From positions 289,385-353,384 of the forward strand of contig CDRNVI010000066.1 in NCBI GenBank assembly GCA_977017575.1: a DNA stretch of 64,000 bases, read 5' to 3'. Below the pieces are notes generated by a model. It did not search any database. It worked only from the letters and a program-made list of their open reading frames with translations, and was not told the origin of the DNA. Shown here one piece after another: positions 50,463 to 62,047 of the stretch; the stretch's first letter is position 1, and each line of letters starts with the position of its first letter. This DNA comes from Paramoeba atlantica. Lineage: Eukaryota > Discosea. A program made the position numbers and the translations under genes.

Positions 50463-50653
50463 ACGCATTTTGTTGGGGATAATTCCACTAGCTTACCAGT
50501 CAATAAAACTCGAAGACGGTTGTAAGCGTTGGCAATTAGTTCTGAGTCCTTTGATGCGAAGCTGATGTCGTCGATGTAGGCGTATATGCGAAGTGCCGGG
50601 AATTCTGAAGCAACGATCTCTAAAATTGGTTGCATAAACGCGCAGAACATAAT
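50463..50653 (-). pseudogene. RT motif C segment of the split LINE
   Basis: Encodes FMQPILEIVASEFPALRIYAYIDDISFASKD (RT motif C IDD) to SPTKCV. Its codons continue into 48634 after the TIR element and into 56982 across the larger insertion. Confidence 0.85.
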
Positions 50654-50664
50654 GTACCTTGTTG
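50654..50664 (+). other. Spliced-leader-like tag at insertion boundary
   Basis: GTACCTTGTTG begins at the base after the 18-bp target duplication (50636-50653). It is the 5' end of the inserted LINE copy. Confidence 0.65.
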
Positions 50665-52413
50665 GTTGTTGAATTTTTATTATTAAATTTTATTAAATGG
50701 GCATGCTGACGCGTGCCAAGGCGAAGGATACGGGGGTAGCCCCTGTTATCCAGACGCTTCAAGAGTACTTCAACTAGCAGGACACATCGCCCGCATGAGT
50801 CCAGATAGAATGCCTAACAAAATTCTATTTGATGTTGAACGGCTGAGAAACCCAAGCCAATATGAGAAAACCTTGCGACATGCATTGGAGAGAATCGACA
50901 TGAAGGAGATAACATGGAAACAAGAAGCCCAGAGTAAGAAGAATTGGAATCAAAAAATAAAAATGCATAAGGAAACCTCAAAACTAAAACGGCGTCGAAT
51001 AAGAAAACCTAAAGTTTAGAAACATACAAACTAATACCAAATCAGGGCCACCTGGTACCAATATAACGAGGTACTACAAAACTAGGGTGAATTCCTGATA
51101 TATTTTATAATCAGCGCATTCGTATAAAATTGTATTCGTGAAGATTGAAAAACTCAAATCAAGTGTAAAATACATTAATGTAATCCTACCCTTCGTCAAA
51201 TCCATCGAATATGTTTGTACATCAATATATAAAGTATAAAGTAAAACAACATATGTCACTTAGTAGCGCTACTATAATTCATTTTCTCACAGTACTAACG
51301 AATGGGAAACTACTTCAATAGCCTCCGGGCGGGTGGGTGGGAAAAACTTTTTAAACGTGGATATAAACACTTTCCTTGGTATATAATAAAATATTATGGT
51401 TTACGTGCTGAAATATTCATGTGTATTGAACTAAATTGAATACGCAGATTACTTTCACAAGTTCTCATAATCAGCGCATTCGTATAAAATTGTATTCGTG
51501 AAGATTGAAAAACTCAAATCAAGTGTAAAATACATTAATGTAATCCTACCCTTCGTCAAATCCATCGAATATGTTTGTACATCAATATATAAAGTATAAA
51601 GTAAAACAACATATGTCACTTAGTAGCGCTACTATAATTCATTTTCTCACAGTACTAACGAATGGGAAACTACTTCAATAGCCTCCCTATTCGCTAGTTC
51701 GTCCAATCGCTGAGTCTAGTATCGTAATCATAGTGTATGCAGCTGTTGGGCTGGACCGAAGGCACCCTAATACCCACAGTCTAACTCATTTCAGTGTCTG
51801 TGATCGCGTATGGTTACAGAACTCGTCCGTTCTGTGGGGGGTTGGGGGAGATGTATTTTTTTCTAATAAAATTTTCTAATAAAATTCTAATAATGTATTA
51901 GAATCTTTCATTACGAAGGAACCGTTATACAAAGAAAGTTAGCAACACCTTTCGAATCACATTTCGTGTAACAGTATGAGCTTTTTTTTTGCGAATAATT
52001 GGGGGCAGTAGTATTGATTCTAATGTTTATATCTACGTTTCGAACTTTCCACCACTTAAAACCTTTCACCCTACTTCCTTCCTTCCCCTACTTCCTTCCC
52101 CTCACCACACTCACTTCCCTTCCCCCACTTACGCCCTACCGACTGACGCGTCCCTACTGACCGGCTCGTCCGCACATGTGGCCCATGTGGTCCAGGACCT
52201 CCGCTCCCACCCCGTTAGCAGTATAAGATACTTTGAGTTGCTGTACGAGGGTGGGAGACTTGGAGGAGACGAAACGCATAGCCGCCGTCGTTTGGGTGCC
52301 GCAGAGGGCTTTTTTTTTTATTTTTATTTTTTTTGTATATTCATGTATGTATGATTCATGTATTTTTTGAGTTATTTAGTTTATTGCATCTTTTGATACT
52401 TTCTTGTGCTGGT

Positions 52414-55225
52414 CTATGCTGCGTATATCCGACTCCATTTATCGGCAAGGTTTTCGGCTGAACGTACATAAGATGGAGTGATTTTTAACTTGTAATATTC
52501 CGCATATTTCATTATCCGAGCGAGAACGCGTGAAATTGATTCTGAGTCGCTCCATTTTTTCCGCAGTGCTGCTGCGGCGCTTGTATTGTCAACGCGGAGA
52601 TCAATGGCGGCAATGTTGCTCCAATGTTGCTGGAATTGTCGCAATGCATGTTCCACAGCCTGGGTTTCACCTTCATTTATTTCCATTTTCCGAGGCCATG
52701 CGGCACCTGTAGCGTATACTGCTCCTGAGGGAAGCATCAGGACTGCCCCCCATCCTGATAGCGAGGCGTCCGTGTATAATGTTGCACGTTTTCCTTGACG
52801 AGGCGCGGTGAAGAGTGTCCACGGATTGCTGACAACAAGTTGCAACCAGGTCCTGAATTGTTCGATTACGCAAGACGGTAAGAAAATAGTAGAAGAATCG
52901 CAGATGAATTGTTTATTCGCACGGGCGATTTGGCGCCTTGCAAACTTAATTGCCCAATAAAAGCGGGATAAGTGAATGTTTAATATTGAACTTGCGTATA
53001 TTAATCTTGCAGTTAGAGTCTCCAATTCGTGAAAAGGGAGTTTTACGGGCATGTCTTTCGGCAATTTTTTAACAAAGCGCTGGGACAGACGGAATAGTTT
53101 ATCTTTATGATTGTAAGAAACGCCGAGGAAGTCGTAAGCCGTGCCGTTGACAGAGTCCGACGGTTTGAAAGTCATATCCAGCTTTTTAGCTCTGTTTTCA
53201 ACCCATGTCTCGTACTCATCCCTCTGACATGTCGCACCACTCCATCGAAAACCGTCAAGGTATATATCAATGTCTCCTTTTTGTGGGTATGAATTCCGCG
53301 CATAATCAGGATGCCCCGCGAGAACTGCAGTAAGAATATGTTGCAATTCCGGTGCACATGCATGTCCCATTGGCAATCGCGCCATTTCGTATACCATACC
53401 GCGATATTTAAATCGGTAGAACGCCCGCGCTTCATATGACAGCGGTACCTGGTAGAACCCACACATCAAATCTCTCTTGATGGCGCCAGAATGTGAGATT
53501 CTTGGGACATACGTATATGGTTGCGAAATCGGTACTTGTGCTTCGTATAATGTTTTAACCGCTTCGTTATGTGCTTGCGGCCAGACTATGAATCTTCGTC
53601 TGGGGCCATCATCACGGACTTCAAGAGTAGTAAAAGGTTTCACCACTCCTTTTGTTGGTCTTTCGGTTTCTTGCTCCACTGATACTTGCTGAATAATGCC
53701 CGTGCGAACTAGTTCTTTAATATCCATAGAGCTAATACTCGGTTCATCTGACTCATGCAATTCATTTTGAAAAACATTCGGTTGATTTATATATTGATAA
53801 ATTAATTCGAATCGCTTTCGCACACTTGGTAACATTTCTTCTTTGGCCTTTAATATGTTCATAGGTTTTACCGGTTTCGTGTGGATAGGATATTTCATTT
53901 CGCCAGGGGTAGGCTTGTGTGTACTCCGACGTATTCTACCAATGCTTCGACGAGGAGCCCAGATTGCTTTATCATCATCATGCATCCATATGCTCGTCGA
54001 AAATTCAAACTTACTATTGTGCGTATCTAGCTCGCTTTTTATAGGAGGCGGGTTACGTTTTGCGTGCCCAGAGCGATTGCGGTTGCTTCGTTTACGCCGG
54101 AGTAACGAAGTAGCGTTGTGAGATGTTTGTGATGTGTCAGTCGCATCACGTGCTCCAGATCGGCTTGTCCCGCTGCAACGGACTGCATCAGCGTATGAGT
54201 TGCGCCGTGTTTTATTGAATGGCTGGAGTATTTGGGGCCTAGAACCTGTTGCATGACTCGCGTAATTTGTTGTGTTGTGATATCGGCGATCCGTTGGCGC
54301 GGCCGGAGGGTCGCGATGTATTCGTAGATCTGTTGAGTGTACTCGCCTTCGATCACTGTGAAGCTGTCTGGCCGATAAGGCTGGGTTTTGGTGGTTTTCG
54401 TTTTGCGCCCCCAATAAATGATTATTCGCGTGGGAGTGTTTAGAATGATGTCTTGTCTTGTGAGATGCGCTACTTCGCCGGCGCGTGATGCTGTTTTGTA
54501 CGCGATCATCGTTACGATGCTCATGGGCCGTGACATGGCTTTTATCAAGCGTGGAATCTGGGGTGGATGTAATGGATGAGCTTGATGTATCGGTTGTGTT
54601 GCCCCTTGCCTCGTCAGTACCTGACAATACATTTCGGATTTTTGGGTTGGATGGTTCAATTTTTTTAAAATTGAAATAAGGTGCCGAAGGTAGATTCGCT
54701 TGGTCTGGAGCGATACCGAGGTTTGTCGAATAAACGCGATGGTACCGCTTTCTGAGAGGGGGTAACCTTTTTGGGACATTGCTTTGATTAGGCGCGTTCT
54801 GGTTTCCCATGTTCGAGGTGACCAGAGGTTTAGTAACGCTTGCCGAATTGTTGGATCCGTGATCCGGAGCACTGCCCTTAACAGAAAATCGGCTTGATCC
54901 CTCCAGTCCCTTTCTTCTGGTCGCCCCGCGACATTTATTGGTTTTGGGATTTCCGTCTGTGGTATGTTTCTGTTCATCGAGGACTGTGTCCGAATTGCGG
55001 GATTGCTTGTTTGGACCGGTAGGTGGAACCGAGACTGCGGAACCGGTGTTAATTGACATAGGGCTAGATTTGCCTGAGCGGGAAAAAGCTTGAATCGTTT
55101 TGCCTTGGATTGGTTTTGGTCCTGTGTTCGCTTGAGTTGCGTAGGTACGATTGCATGAGCGCCAAGGACGCACTGGCTTTGAGTTATACTTGTTGTAAAC
55201 TGGCTTGGGTGCGGGAGGTGGCCGT
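52414..55225 (-). CDS. RT-RNase H of PAT-like element
   Basis: Long pol ORF, open up to 55506 and overlapping the recombinase frame and the gag end. RT signs: KRDLMCGFYQVPL, ARLPMGHACAPEL and the catalytic DIYLDGFRW, typical of DIRS-like RTs. RNase H: LYTDASLSGWGAVL, NEGETQAVEHAL, LRVDNTSAAAAL and AENLADKWSR at the C-terminus. Confidence 0.85.
54039..54977 (-). CDS. Tyrosine recombinase of PAT-like element
   Basis: 312 residues. Catalytic region with KTASRAGEVAHLTRQD, SSHSIKHGATHTLM and TLLRYSGVNEATAIALGT (Tyr). It overlaps the pol ORF in another frame, the usual DIRS layout. Confidence 0.8.
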   Translation of the reverse strand: MNRNIPQTEIPKPINVAGRPEERDWRDQADFLLRAVLRITDPTIRQALLNLWSPRTWETRTRLIKAMSQKGYPLSESGTIAFIRQTSVSLQTKRIYLRHLISILKKLNHPTQKSEMYCQVLTRQGATQPIHQAHPLHPPQIPRLIKAMSRPMSIVTMIAYKTASRAGEVAHLTRQDIILNTPTRIIIYWGRKTKTTKTQPYRPDSFTVIEGEYTQQIYEYIATLRPRQRIADITTQQITRVMQQVLGPKYSSHSIKHGATHTLMQSVAAGQADLEHVMRLTHHKHLTTLLRYSGVNEATAIALGTQNVTRLL

Positions 55226-56683
55226 CTATTGGCGGCCTTGTATGCCATACCCCCCTCGGTGAAAAACCGGACGGCGTGCGAAACCTGTTCCTGAGCGCCC
55301 CCTTCGGAATGTAAGGTCTGATGTGCCTCGGCCTCGGCCCTGCGGTATATATGCGCGTGCAGAAGAATAGGGGGTGTAAGTTGTAGGGCGAGTAAGAGGA
55401 GGATGGGTACGTGCATAGTCGATGCTTCGGTACAACATATTTCCGAGGGAATCAGCAGGATCACGGGATACTGCATATTGGGCCTGAATGTAGTTTGCGT
55501 CACCACCCCGCATGGTAGCTAGTCGCATGCGTAATAAATCGACCGCGTGCTGGCCGCGCTGCGCGTGCGCCGGATTTTCGTTTTTATCTACCCCGCGCCG
55601 GACGAATGTGTCACAAACCCAATAGTAAAGAGAATCCCAATATTCTTGTAGATATTGTGGCATGTTTACTGGCACTCGGAACTCCGTGCGCAATCGCTGT
55701 AGGAGGATTTCTTTTGCAAATTCGCTGTTTGTACGGAAATAGCCATTCCATGTGCCCACATCGTAATTGCGGAACTCACTTTGAAATAATGAGGCAGTCA
55801 GGGGTACGTCGTTGCGGATACTTGCAGCTTCAATCGATACGAACTTCACGCCAGGATTCGGGATAGGGAAAATCTGCCCATTTCTATAAACAATTTCCAG
55901 TATCTGAGTACCGTCTTCCGCAAAGGCCGGTTGTGGGTTTCCTAACCAGGTAAATGTGTTGCTAGGGCCTGCTTCTTCCGGGTACCAAGTAACGGTCAAT
56001 TCCAATTGTTCATTTTCCAAACGTTCACATATGTGCCGAATACGAGTGCGAAGTTCCGCTTCACTCATGGCTTGAGCACCCATCTGAGCTGAATTCTGTG
56101 TTTCGCTATTGGGAAGAGTAGGTCGAGTCGAAGCAGTATCTGAAGGCCCAGGCTGACGATGTTCCTGAAATTGTCGTTGTTGCTGCGGTACGTGGCTTTG
56201 CTCCAGAATACGTTCGTGTGGAAGCGTAGCGTGCGGAGATGGAAGCTGTGGCTGTAGGACGCTTGGAGGCTGGCAACTGGAACCGGAGAACTGCATCCGG
56301 GCCACTTGAGCCGATAAACTGGAAACCTGCGTCGCGAGCTGCTGTACTATTCGCTCAAGGGAATTCTGCGCCGCTGCCGCAGCCTGAGTGTTAGGAAAGT
56401 CAGACGCTTGAGGCTGCGTTTCTTGGTTATTGAAAAATCCGTTCCATACTGTACTGCCTACTGCCCCTGCAACGCTTCCCAAAACACCAAGAGGCGTACG
56501 TGGATGCGGGCCCCGGATTTCTTCTAGATTAGAATTCCGGCGGGCACTAACTGGAGGCGTCTCCACCTGTCTCGTAGTTCGTGAGGCCTGGGATTTCGGC
56601 GATGAGGTGCGCGGGGTGCTAGGGGGAGTTAGGGCTTCCCCCCGATCCGCGGCTTCTCGCGCTTGCGAACGGGTCACAACCAT
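55226..56683 (-). CDS. Gag-like protein of PAT-like element
   Basis: 485 residues starting MVVTRSQARE directly after repeat A1. Pro/Ser/Gln-rich N-terminal third with a short helical stretch (LERIVQQLATQVSSLSAQVA), a central region with YWVCDTFVRRG, and an Arg/Gly-rich tail. No clear zinc knuckle, unlike the other DIRS-like Gags here. Confidence 0.7.
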   Translation of the reverse strand: MVVTRSQAREAADRGEALTPPSTPRTSSPKSQASRTTRQVETPPVSARRNSNLEEIRGPHPRTPLGVLGSVAGAVGSTVWNGFFNNQETQPQASDFPNTQAAAAAQNSLERIVQQLATQVSSLSAQVARMQFSGSSCQPPSVLQPQLPSPHATLPHERILEQSHVPQQQRQFQEHRQPGPSDTASTRPTLPNSETQNSAQMGAQAMSEAELRTRIRHICERLENEQLELTVTWYPEEAGPSNTFTWLGNPQPAFAEDGTQILEIVYRNGQIFPIPNPGVKFVSIEAASIRNDVPLTASLFQSEFRNYDVGTWNGYFRTNSEFAKEILLQRLRTEFRVPVNMPQYLQEYWDSLYYWVCDTFVRRGVDKNENPAHAQRGQHAVDLLRMRLATMRGGDANYIQAQYAVSRDPADSLGNMLYRSIDYARTHPPLTRPTTYTPYSSARAYIPQGRGRGTSDLTFRRGRSGTGFARRPVFHRGGYGIQGRQ

Positions 56684-56964
56684 AAAACTTTTTAAACGTG
56701 GATATAAACACTTTCCTTGGTATATAATAAAATATTATGGTTTACGTGCTGAAATATTCATGTGTATTGAACTAAATTGAATACGCAGATTACTTTCACA
56801 AGTTCTCAATATTGGAAACTTAACTCCTCTCCAAGCGGAGGTCAGCCATAGCTTGCTACGGCTGGCTCTCCGGATACGTCGCAAAACGTATTCGGACTGC
56901 CCGTTTGGGGAGTTGAGGGGCCATAACTTTTCGGAGTCAAAAGGCCCAAATCATCATCATCATC

Positions 56965-57273
56965 AAACGCGCAGAACATAATCGTGGACAACGGCGACCC
57001 CTGCCTCACCCCGGCTGAACTTTTCAAGGTGGCTCCAAGATTGCCGTTGCTCCCGTAATAAAGAAGTTCTGATGGACTGGAGTATTCGGCATTAAAAAGA
57101 CGCTGAAAGGGGCGGAGACCGTGGAATCCGAACACGGCTCTTGCAATTTCATCCCTGGCTGGTGAATTGAAGGCGTTTCTGAGATCAATAGCCAGAATGG
57201 CGCATCCCTCTGTGTATTTCTCGTTAAGCTTATGCACGACATGCTCGCAGCCAGACTTTATCATAACACCAAA
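56965..57273 (-). pseudogene. RT motif A-B segment of the split LINE
   Basis: Encodes IKSGCEHVVHKLNEKYTEG, IDLRNAFNSPARDE (motif A) and VRQGSPLSTIMFCAF (motif B). Aligns with 31500-31900 of the LINE at 30405. Confidence 0.85.
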
Positions 57274-57826
57274 GGTCAGGGCATCCGGCTTACGTTGTAT
57301 GTCGGATGATGGGACTTAGCGATCCCAGCCTCCCGAGCTAACTCACCCGGCGTCGCATAACAAGACGCTAAATAGCTAGGGTGAGCACGATGAAAACAAT
57401 ATGGACGACACTACCCGGTGCCAGCAAAACGAGGCACTAAATAATTAGGGTAGATGCCATTCCGACAATGCAGAATGGGTGGCACCGCCCGGTACCGAAT
57501 ATATAACAAGGTACTAAGAAACTAGGGTGGGTGCCATTCGGTCAAATTTTTGGAATGTGTGATGTGTTTTTTTTTATATCCACCCTCAAAAGATAGAGTG
57601 GTTTTTTTTTGGTCAAGGGGCGCCTTATTTGCATTACCTAAGACGCAGGGGTATAGCGCACCCCACCTCCCTAGCTGTAACCTAACTCCTCTCCAAGCGG
57701 AGGTCAGCCGTAGCTTGCTATGGCTGGCTCTCCGGATACGTCGCAAGACGTATTCGGACTGCCCGTTTGGGGAGTTGAGGGGCCATAACTCTTCGGAGTC
57801 AAAAGGCCCAATACATCATCATCATC
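57274..57826 (+). mobile_element. LINE/SINE 3' end with three tandem modules
   Basis: Plus-strand insertion ending in ATC repeats, flanked by CATAACACCAAA (57262-57273 and 57829-57840). It contains three roughly 65-bp modules (57345-57540), each with a CCCGG[C/T] core and [C/G]TAGGGTG or TTAGGGTA, then a T-rich part and a GC-rich end with GGAGTTGAGGGGCC. No ORF. Confidence 0.85.
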
Positions 57827-58056
57827 ATCATAACACCAAACTGATAAGGCGCAAAGAGCGGGACAAGCTGTTTCTCGTGCCGTTGCAGAAGGACGATTTC
57901 GGCAAGCTTCAACCAGACCTCCCCCACAGCGATTGGACGAATTCCGTTTCCAGGTTTGGGAATCGCTACAAGTCGCGCTCTCTTCACGCGTTTCATTACT
58001 TCTTCAGACAGTGATCCATTAATCAGGTCGGTAATCATGTGACACAAACTTAACGA
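57827..58056 (-). pseudogene. First RT blocks of the split LINE
   Basis: Encodes SLCHMITDLINGSLSEEV, KRARLVAIPKPGNGIRPIAV and LLQRHEKQLVPLFAPYQFGV. Its upstream edge near 58056 meets a LINE 3' end. Confidence 0.8.
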
Positions 58057-58436
58057 GCACACCGAGACATCGCAGCGTGAGAATGACACCGCCCGGTACC
58101 GGATATAACAAGGTACTAAGAAACTAGGGTGGGTGTCATTCAGCATAATCTTGGGAGTGTGTTGTGTTTTTTTACTTCAAAAGAAGTGTTTTTTTCGTAA
58201 AGAATATTTTCTTGTAGTATATAAAAGGGTTTAAAAAAGATAAGCTGGCTGCTCGCGCTCGATCTGGTCAAATCTTCGGATTTGACTTGCGTGCTGCGTG
58301 GCACAGCTCCTAGCAAGCGATAAGGGGGGGCTTGGTCTAGGGAGGTAACATCTCCTCGGAGATATAATGCCTATTGATGATGATGATGTATTGGGCCTTT
58401 TGACTCCGAAAAGTTATGGCCCCTCAACTCCCCAAA
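58057..58436. mobile_element. Two LINE 3' ends joined tail to tail
   Basis: 58062-58372 (plus) matches the 3' UTR of the LINE at 39814; 58373-58436 (minus) matches the ATC-tailed family. They meet in TGATGATGATGATG. Confidence 0.7.
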
Positions 58437-58600
58437 GTGGGGTGCAGACCACAACGTAACGGAAACATGAAAAATCCAACGTCTACACCGGTGCGTCAAA
58501 TCACATAAAGTATCTTTTTTTTTTTGGGGGGTTTAACTCTAAATCCTACCTCTCCATCCAAATCTGCCAGCCACTATGACCTTGAACTTTTGAAAAACCT
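58437..58600. other. Spacer and LINE 3' UTR
   Basis: A short T-rich stretch and the 3' UTR of the reverse-strand LINE. CAACGTAACGGAAACATGA (58453-58471) recurs near 43802. Confidence 0.4.
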
Positions 58601-59666
58601 TTAAAACCCGTAGTCCTCCCCACTGTTCTTGTGAGGAAGGTATTGCCGAAGCTGCGAGTGGGCAGCTGCCCCGTTTAACTCCTGTAGATACAATTTGAAT
58701 TCTGAAATCACGGACATACGCGGAAGTTGGCCCCTATCCGCCAGCGTCTTGAGAAGATTTTCTGTATTGCGATGCAGCGCTCCACCGGAAAGCAAGGGAA
58801 GGCATTCAAATTTGTTTCCCGGTATTAAACCCGAATTGACGTACGTTACTTGCTTTCGTTTGATCGCATCTTGCATCAAGCGATGGCCGCGCTTGCCTTG
58901 ATTGGAGGGGCTTAACTCATGAGCAATTGTCAGATCGTAATATTTCTCGCCAGATGCCCAGTATATTACTAAGTCGGGTCCGGAGCGTTGTATCCTTCCT
59001 GTTCCGCATTTTCGCTCATGATTGCGCTTTTGGTGCGGTGCAAAACTTTCAGAGCACGCCGTACATCGATATGAGGTGAATTGGCGGGGTTCTCTTTCAC
59101 ATGGCAAGCCGGCCTTCAACGCGAGCTCGTGTACGTGACGAACCAGGGCATTATGTTTCGTGGTTGCATTGTTTCCTGGACATTTAGTGCACGCGGGGAT
59201 GTGTCGCAGAGCTGAAGAAGAGTCAAGGAGAATGTTGCAGCCAGGGCACTGGAGATTGCACGGTATGTCGGGGTGTGGGAGACCAAGTCGGGGAAGAACA
59301 GAAAGGGTGAATAAATGAGATGGGACCAGACGAGACGAGGAGACGAGCCAGTCGTAGTTTCCTTTTTCACAAGTGGCAGATACTATCCTGGCTTGTGCAG
59401 GATCTTGTAGAATTCGTTCTCTTACTTGGTTGTGGTGAATAGCTGCAGTTGTGCTTTCGTCATCTGGAGTGTGCTCCTCCCCAAGAGGCGCAGGTGACAC
59501 CACAACGGTTGCCCGAGCTGAAACAAAGTTAAAATGCTCAAGAGCAACGCGTTTGGAGTTCCGATACGCCGCCTCGCGGATTGGCACGGTTGGAGTTAGC
59601 CCTAGCCCCCCCAACTTGACAGGAAGACGAACCCATGCAATCTGATTAGCTAACAATTTCCCGAAT
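58601..59666 (-). pseudogene. R2-like RLE LINE C-terminal half
   Basis: About 355 codons. It begins in the thumb-like region (FGKLLANQIAWVRLPVKLG), then zinc motif CPGC...HIPAC with ATTKHN, EPRQFTSYRC, and the endonuclease RSGPDLVIYW, YYDLTIAHELS and AIKRKQVTYV; ends QLRQYLPHKNSGEDYGF. The frame is intact. It is cut at 59667 by a DIRS-like element. Confidence 0.9.
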
Positions 59667-60398
59667 TGCACTTCCGGAAGAAAAACATATAGTCAATCAG
59701 ATATAGTAAGCGTATGTAAACTGTAATGTTTAATCTGTAGAACTACAGAGCTACCGAAATATAACATCCATCATGGACAACAGAGTAAAAGACATTATCT
59801 TCACCAGTACTGTAATATCAACTTCGCGAAGTAAGTATCAAATCTATTTTATATACCTCATGAACTTTTTCCTGGAGAGAACTCCCTTCCCTCCCTTTCT
59901 CGAACGGGTGTCCACGCGGGGAGTGGTTTGGGGGTTGGTGGGTGGGGCAAAAAGTTTCAAAGGATAAAAACGCGCTCTATTACCAGTTCACTGTATAATG
60001 CTTTGTGTCACTATATAAACTAGTTTATGAATAACAAACGTACAATGCCCGTCGGCCAACTAACGTAAATATAATTCTCAGAAATCAAAATTTCCATTGT
60101 ACAATTCTTTTCGTAAACTTTTAGAATTGCACTTCCGGAAGAAAAACATATAGTCAATCAGATATAGTAAGCGTATGTAAACTGTAATGTTTAATCTGTA
60201 GAACTACAGAGCTACCGAAATATAACATCCATCATGGACAACAGAGTAAAAGACATTATCTTCACCAGTACTGTAATATCAACTTCGCGAAGTAAGTATC
60301 AAATCTATTTTATATACCTCATGAACTTTTTCCTGGAGAGAACTCCCTTCCCTCCCTTTCTCGAACGGGTGTCCACGCGGGGACCACCCTTTCGCCAG

Positions 60399-62047
60399 TC
60401 AATCTTTCACCCCTTTCGCCACATTGTCGCAATCCCATCCTCCTCGGCTTATTGGATCCGCAGGGTTCAGTTTTGACGGAATGTAATGCGGCTGTACTAT
60501 TATACCCTGTCTCTTTAAAAACTTAAGTAAACCTATCAATTCGATATTTATTCCATCCGATTTGGTCGATTTTTTGCATATGGAAGCTAAGCATGATGTA
60601 TTATCAATAAATAGGTCTACGCAGGTACCTCGTTGAAAATGGTGCGACAATTTCTCGAACGCGAGACGAACGGCCCTCGTCTCCGCTCGATTGACTTCAT
60701 AATCGAAATCATCTTCCCAGCGACCTCCCACACATATCACGGAACCGTGGTCCAAATATATTATTCCTCCCCAACCTTTTGACGAAGCGTCCGTATACAA
60801 AACGTGGCTATGTGGTACAGTGTCGGGATGAGGCGGCGGCGCCACGAATATGTTTGAAATCAACTTTTTCTTCCATCGCGTCAAGTCCATGGTTACATTG
60901 GGGGGAAGATGAACCTTCACATCCAATAATGTCGGATCATTGTTTAACGCATTTATACGGCGCCGCACTAATTTTAAGGTGAAGTGGTAATTGGCAACGG
61001 GTTCTCCCAGTACTGCTGATGCATGGACTAATCTACCCACAGCTGATTCTAGTTTTCCGTACGTTGCATTCCGAAAAGTATCGCCTTGCATCTTTTTCAC
61101 GATCCTCGGTCCCATTCTTACCTTACCTTCGGTATGGCTGTATTCCACGCCATTAAAAACATACTGCTTCATGGGCTCCTTTTCTTTATCCTTAAACGTG
61201 GCGTTAACTTTCTCCGCGCGAGTTTCCACAAATTCCGTATACTGCTGAACTTGGTCTAGTGAACCTGCACTTCTCAATCCATCCACATATACATCGACCT
61301 TAAACTGTTCTGTATACGCCGTCTCGGCTCTGCAATACTCCGGATCTCCTGCGATTGTGGATGTAATGGTGTGCATCAGTTCCGGGGCGCACCGGTGCCC
61401 CATTGGCATCACATTAAGTTCAAACAACTCACCGTTTACTGCGCGAAATCGAAATTTTGTTCTACTTGCTACCGGAATCGGTACTTGATAAAATCCACAT
61501 GTCAGGTCACGCTTCACACCAAAAGCTTCCTGCGCTCGATGGAGATAATAAGCCGCGTGTTTTAACGGGACGTGCGGCATGTACTCGTTCTTAATTCGCT
61601 CATTATCCTCCTTCGTCCAGGCTATGAAGCGCCGCCTCTCCGTTTCCCCTTTATCGTCCGCAGGCTCAACTACTGTGAACGGTATCACCCATTGATTGGA
61701 TGGTCTTTTGTTCTCCTCCTCAGGGGAAACACGCGAAACAATACGTGCGTCTAGCAAATGACTAATATCTTCCATGTTCAATCGTGGATTTACCTTTGGC
61801 TCACTATCGGGTTTCTTCCTCCGATCCAACAAAGTATTCAACGTTTCTCTAAACCGGTTTCTTGTACTTCCATTCATCATGTTCTCAATTTCATTGACAT
61901 CCATTTTGGGAATTTTCTTTACGTGCAGTGGTAGCTTTAAATCTTCCTCCGTGGCCAATTTTGTCGTACGTCTGGTACGTACAATTGTGTATCGATGCTT
62001 TTCCTGCGGCATGTCCCGCAAATATTCTCGAAATAACTCCTTCATTG
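60399..62047 (-). CDS. RT-RNase H of DIRS-like element
   Basis: Main pol part of an ORF open up to 63293. RT: RRRFIAWTKEDN, VKRDLTCGFYQVPI, LNVMPMGHRCAPEL and KVDVYVDGLRSAG. RNase H: VLYTDASSKGWGGIIYLD, NRAETRAVRLAF, DLFIDNTSCLASI and SKLNPADPISR. The same family as 32416 and 13575. Confidence 0.85.

Larger units (their letters stand above)
51108..56808 (-). mobile_element. PAT/Ngaro-type DIRS-like element, largely whole
   Basis: Reverse strand, with split direct repeats in the order A1 (about 56808-56690), ORFs, B1 (51686-51470), A2 (51469-51327), B2 (51326-51110). A1 and A2 share CTTTTTAAACGTGGATATA; B1 and B2 share about 217 bp starting TAATCAGCGCATTCG. Three overlapping ORFs encode Gag, a tyrosine recombinase and RT-RNase H. 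Region 51690-52413 holds pyrimidine-rich and GC-rich non-coding DNA. The matching repeats and long frames suggest a young copy. Confidence 0.9.
50654..56964 (+). mobile_element. Leader-tagged, 5'-truncated EEP LINE with nested element
   Basis: The LINE parts are 50654-51107 and about 56809-56964, ending in an ATC tail, flanked by AAACGCGCAGAACATAAT. It encodes the last part of an EEP LINE protein (about 50754-51019: LAGHIARMSPDRMPNKILF then a Lys/Arg-rich tail), homologous to the C-terminus of the ORF at 40148. One 3' UTR module is at 51050-51090. A PAT-like element sits in the 3' UTR. Confidence 0.85.
47234..58056 (-). mobile_element. RLE LINE split by three later insertions
   Basis: One reverse-strand R2-like LINE recovered in four segments: 58056-57827, 57273-56965, 50653-50463 and 48634-47234. 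Insertions: 57274-57826 (LINE 3' end, duplication CATAACACCAAA), 50654-56964 (leader-tagged LINE with a PAT-like element inside, 18-bp duplication AAACGCGCAGAACATAAT), and 48635-50462 (TIR element, 8-bp duplication ACGCATTT). Each duplication restores the flanking LINE frame, so the order of events is clear. Confidence 0.9.
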
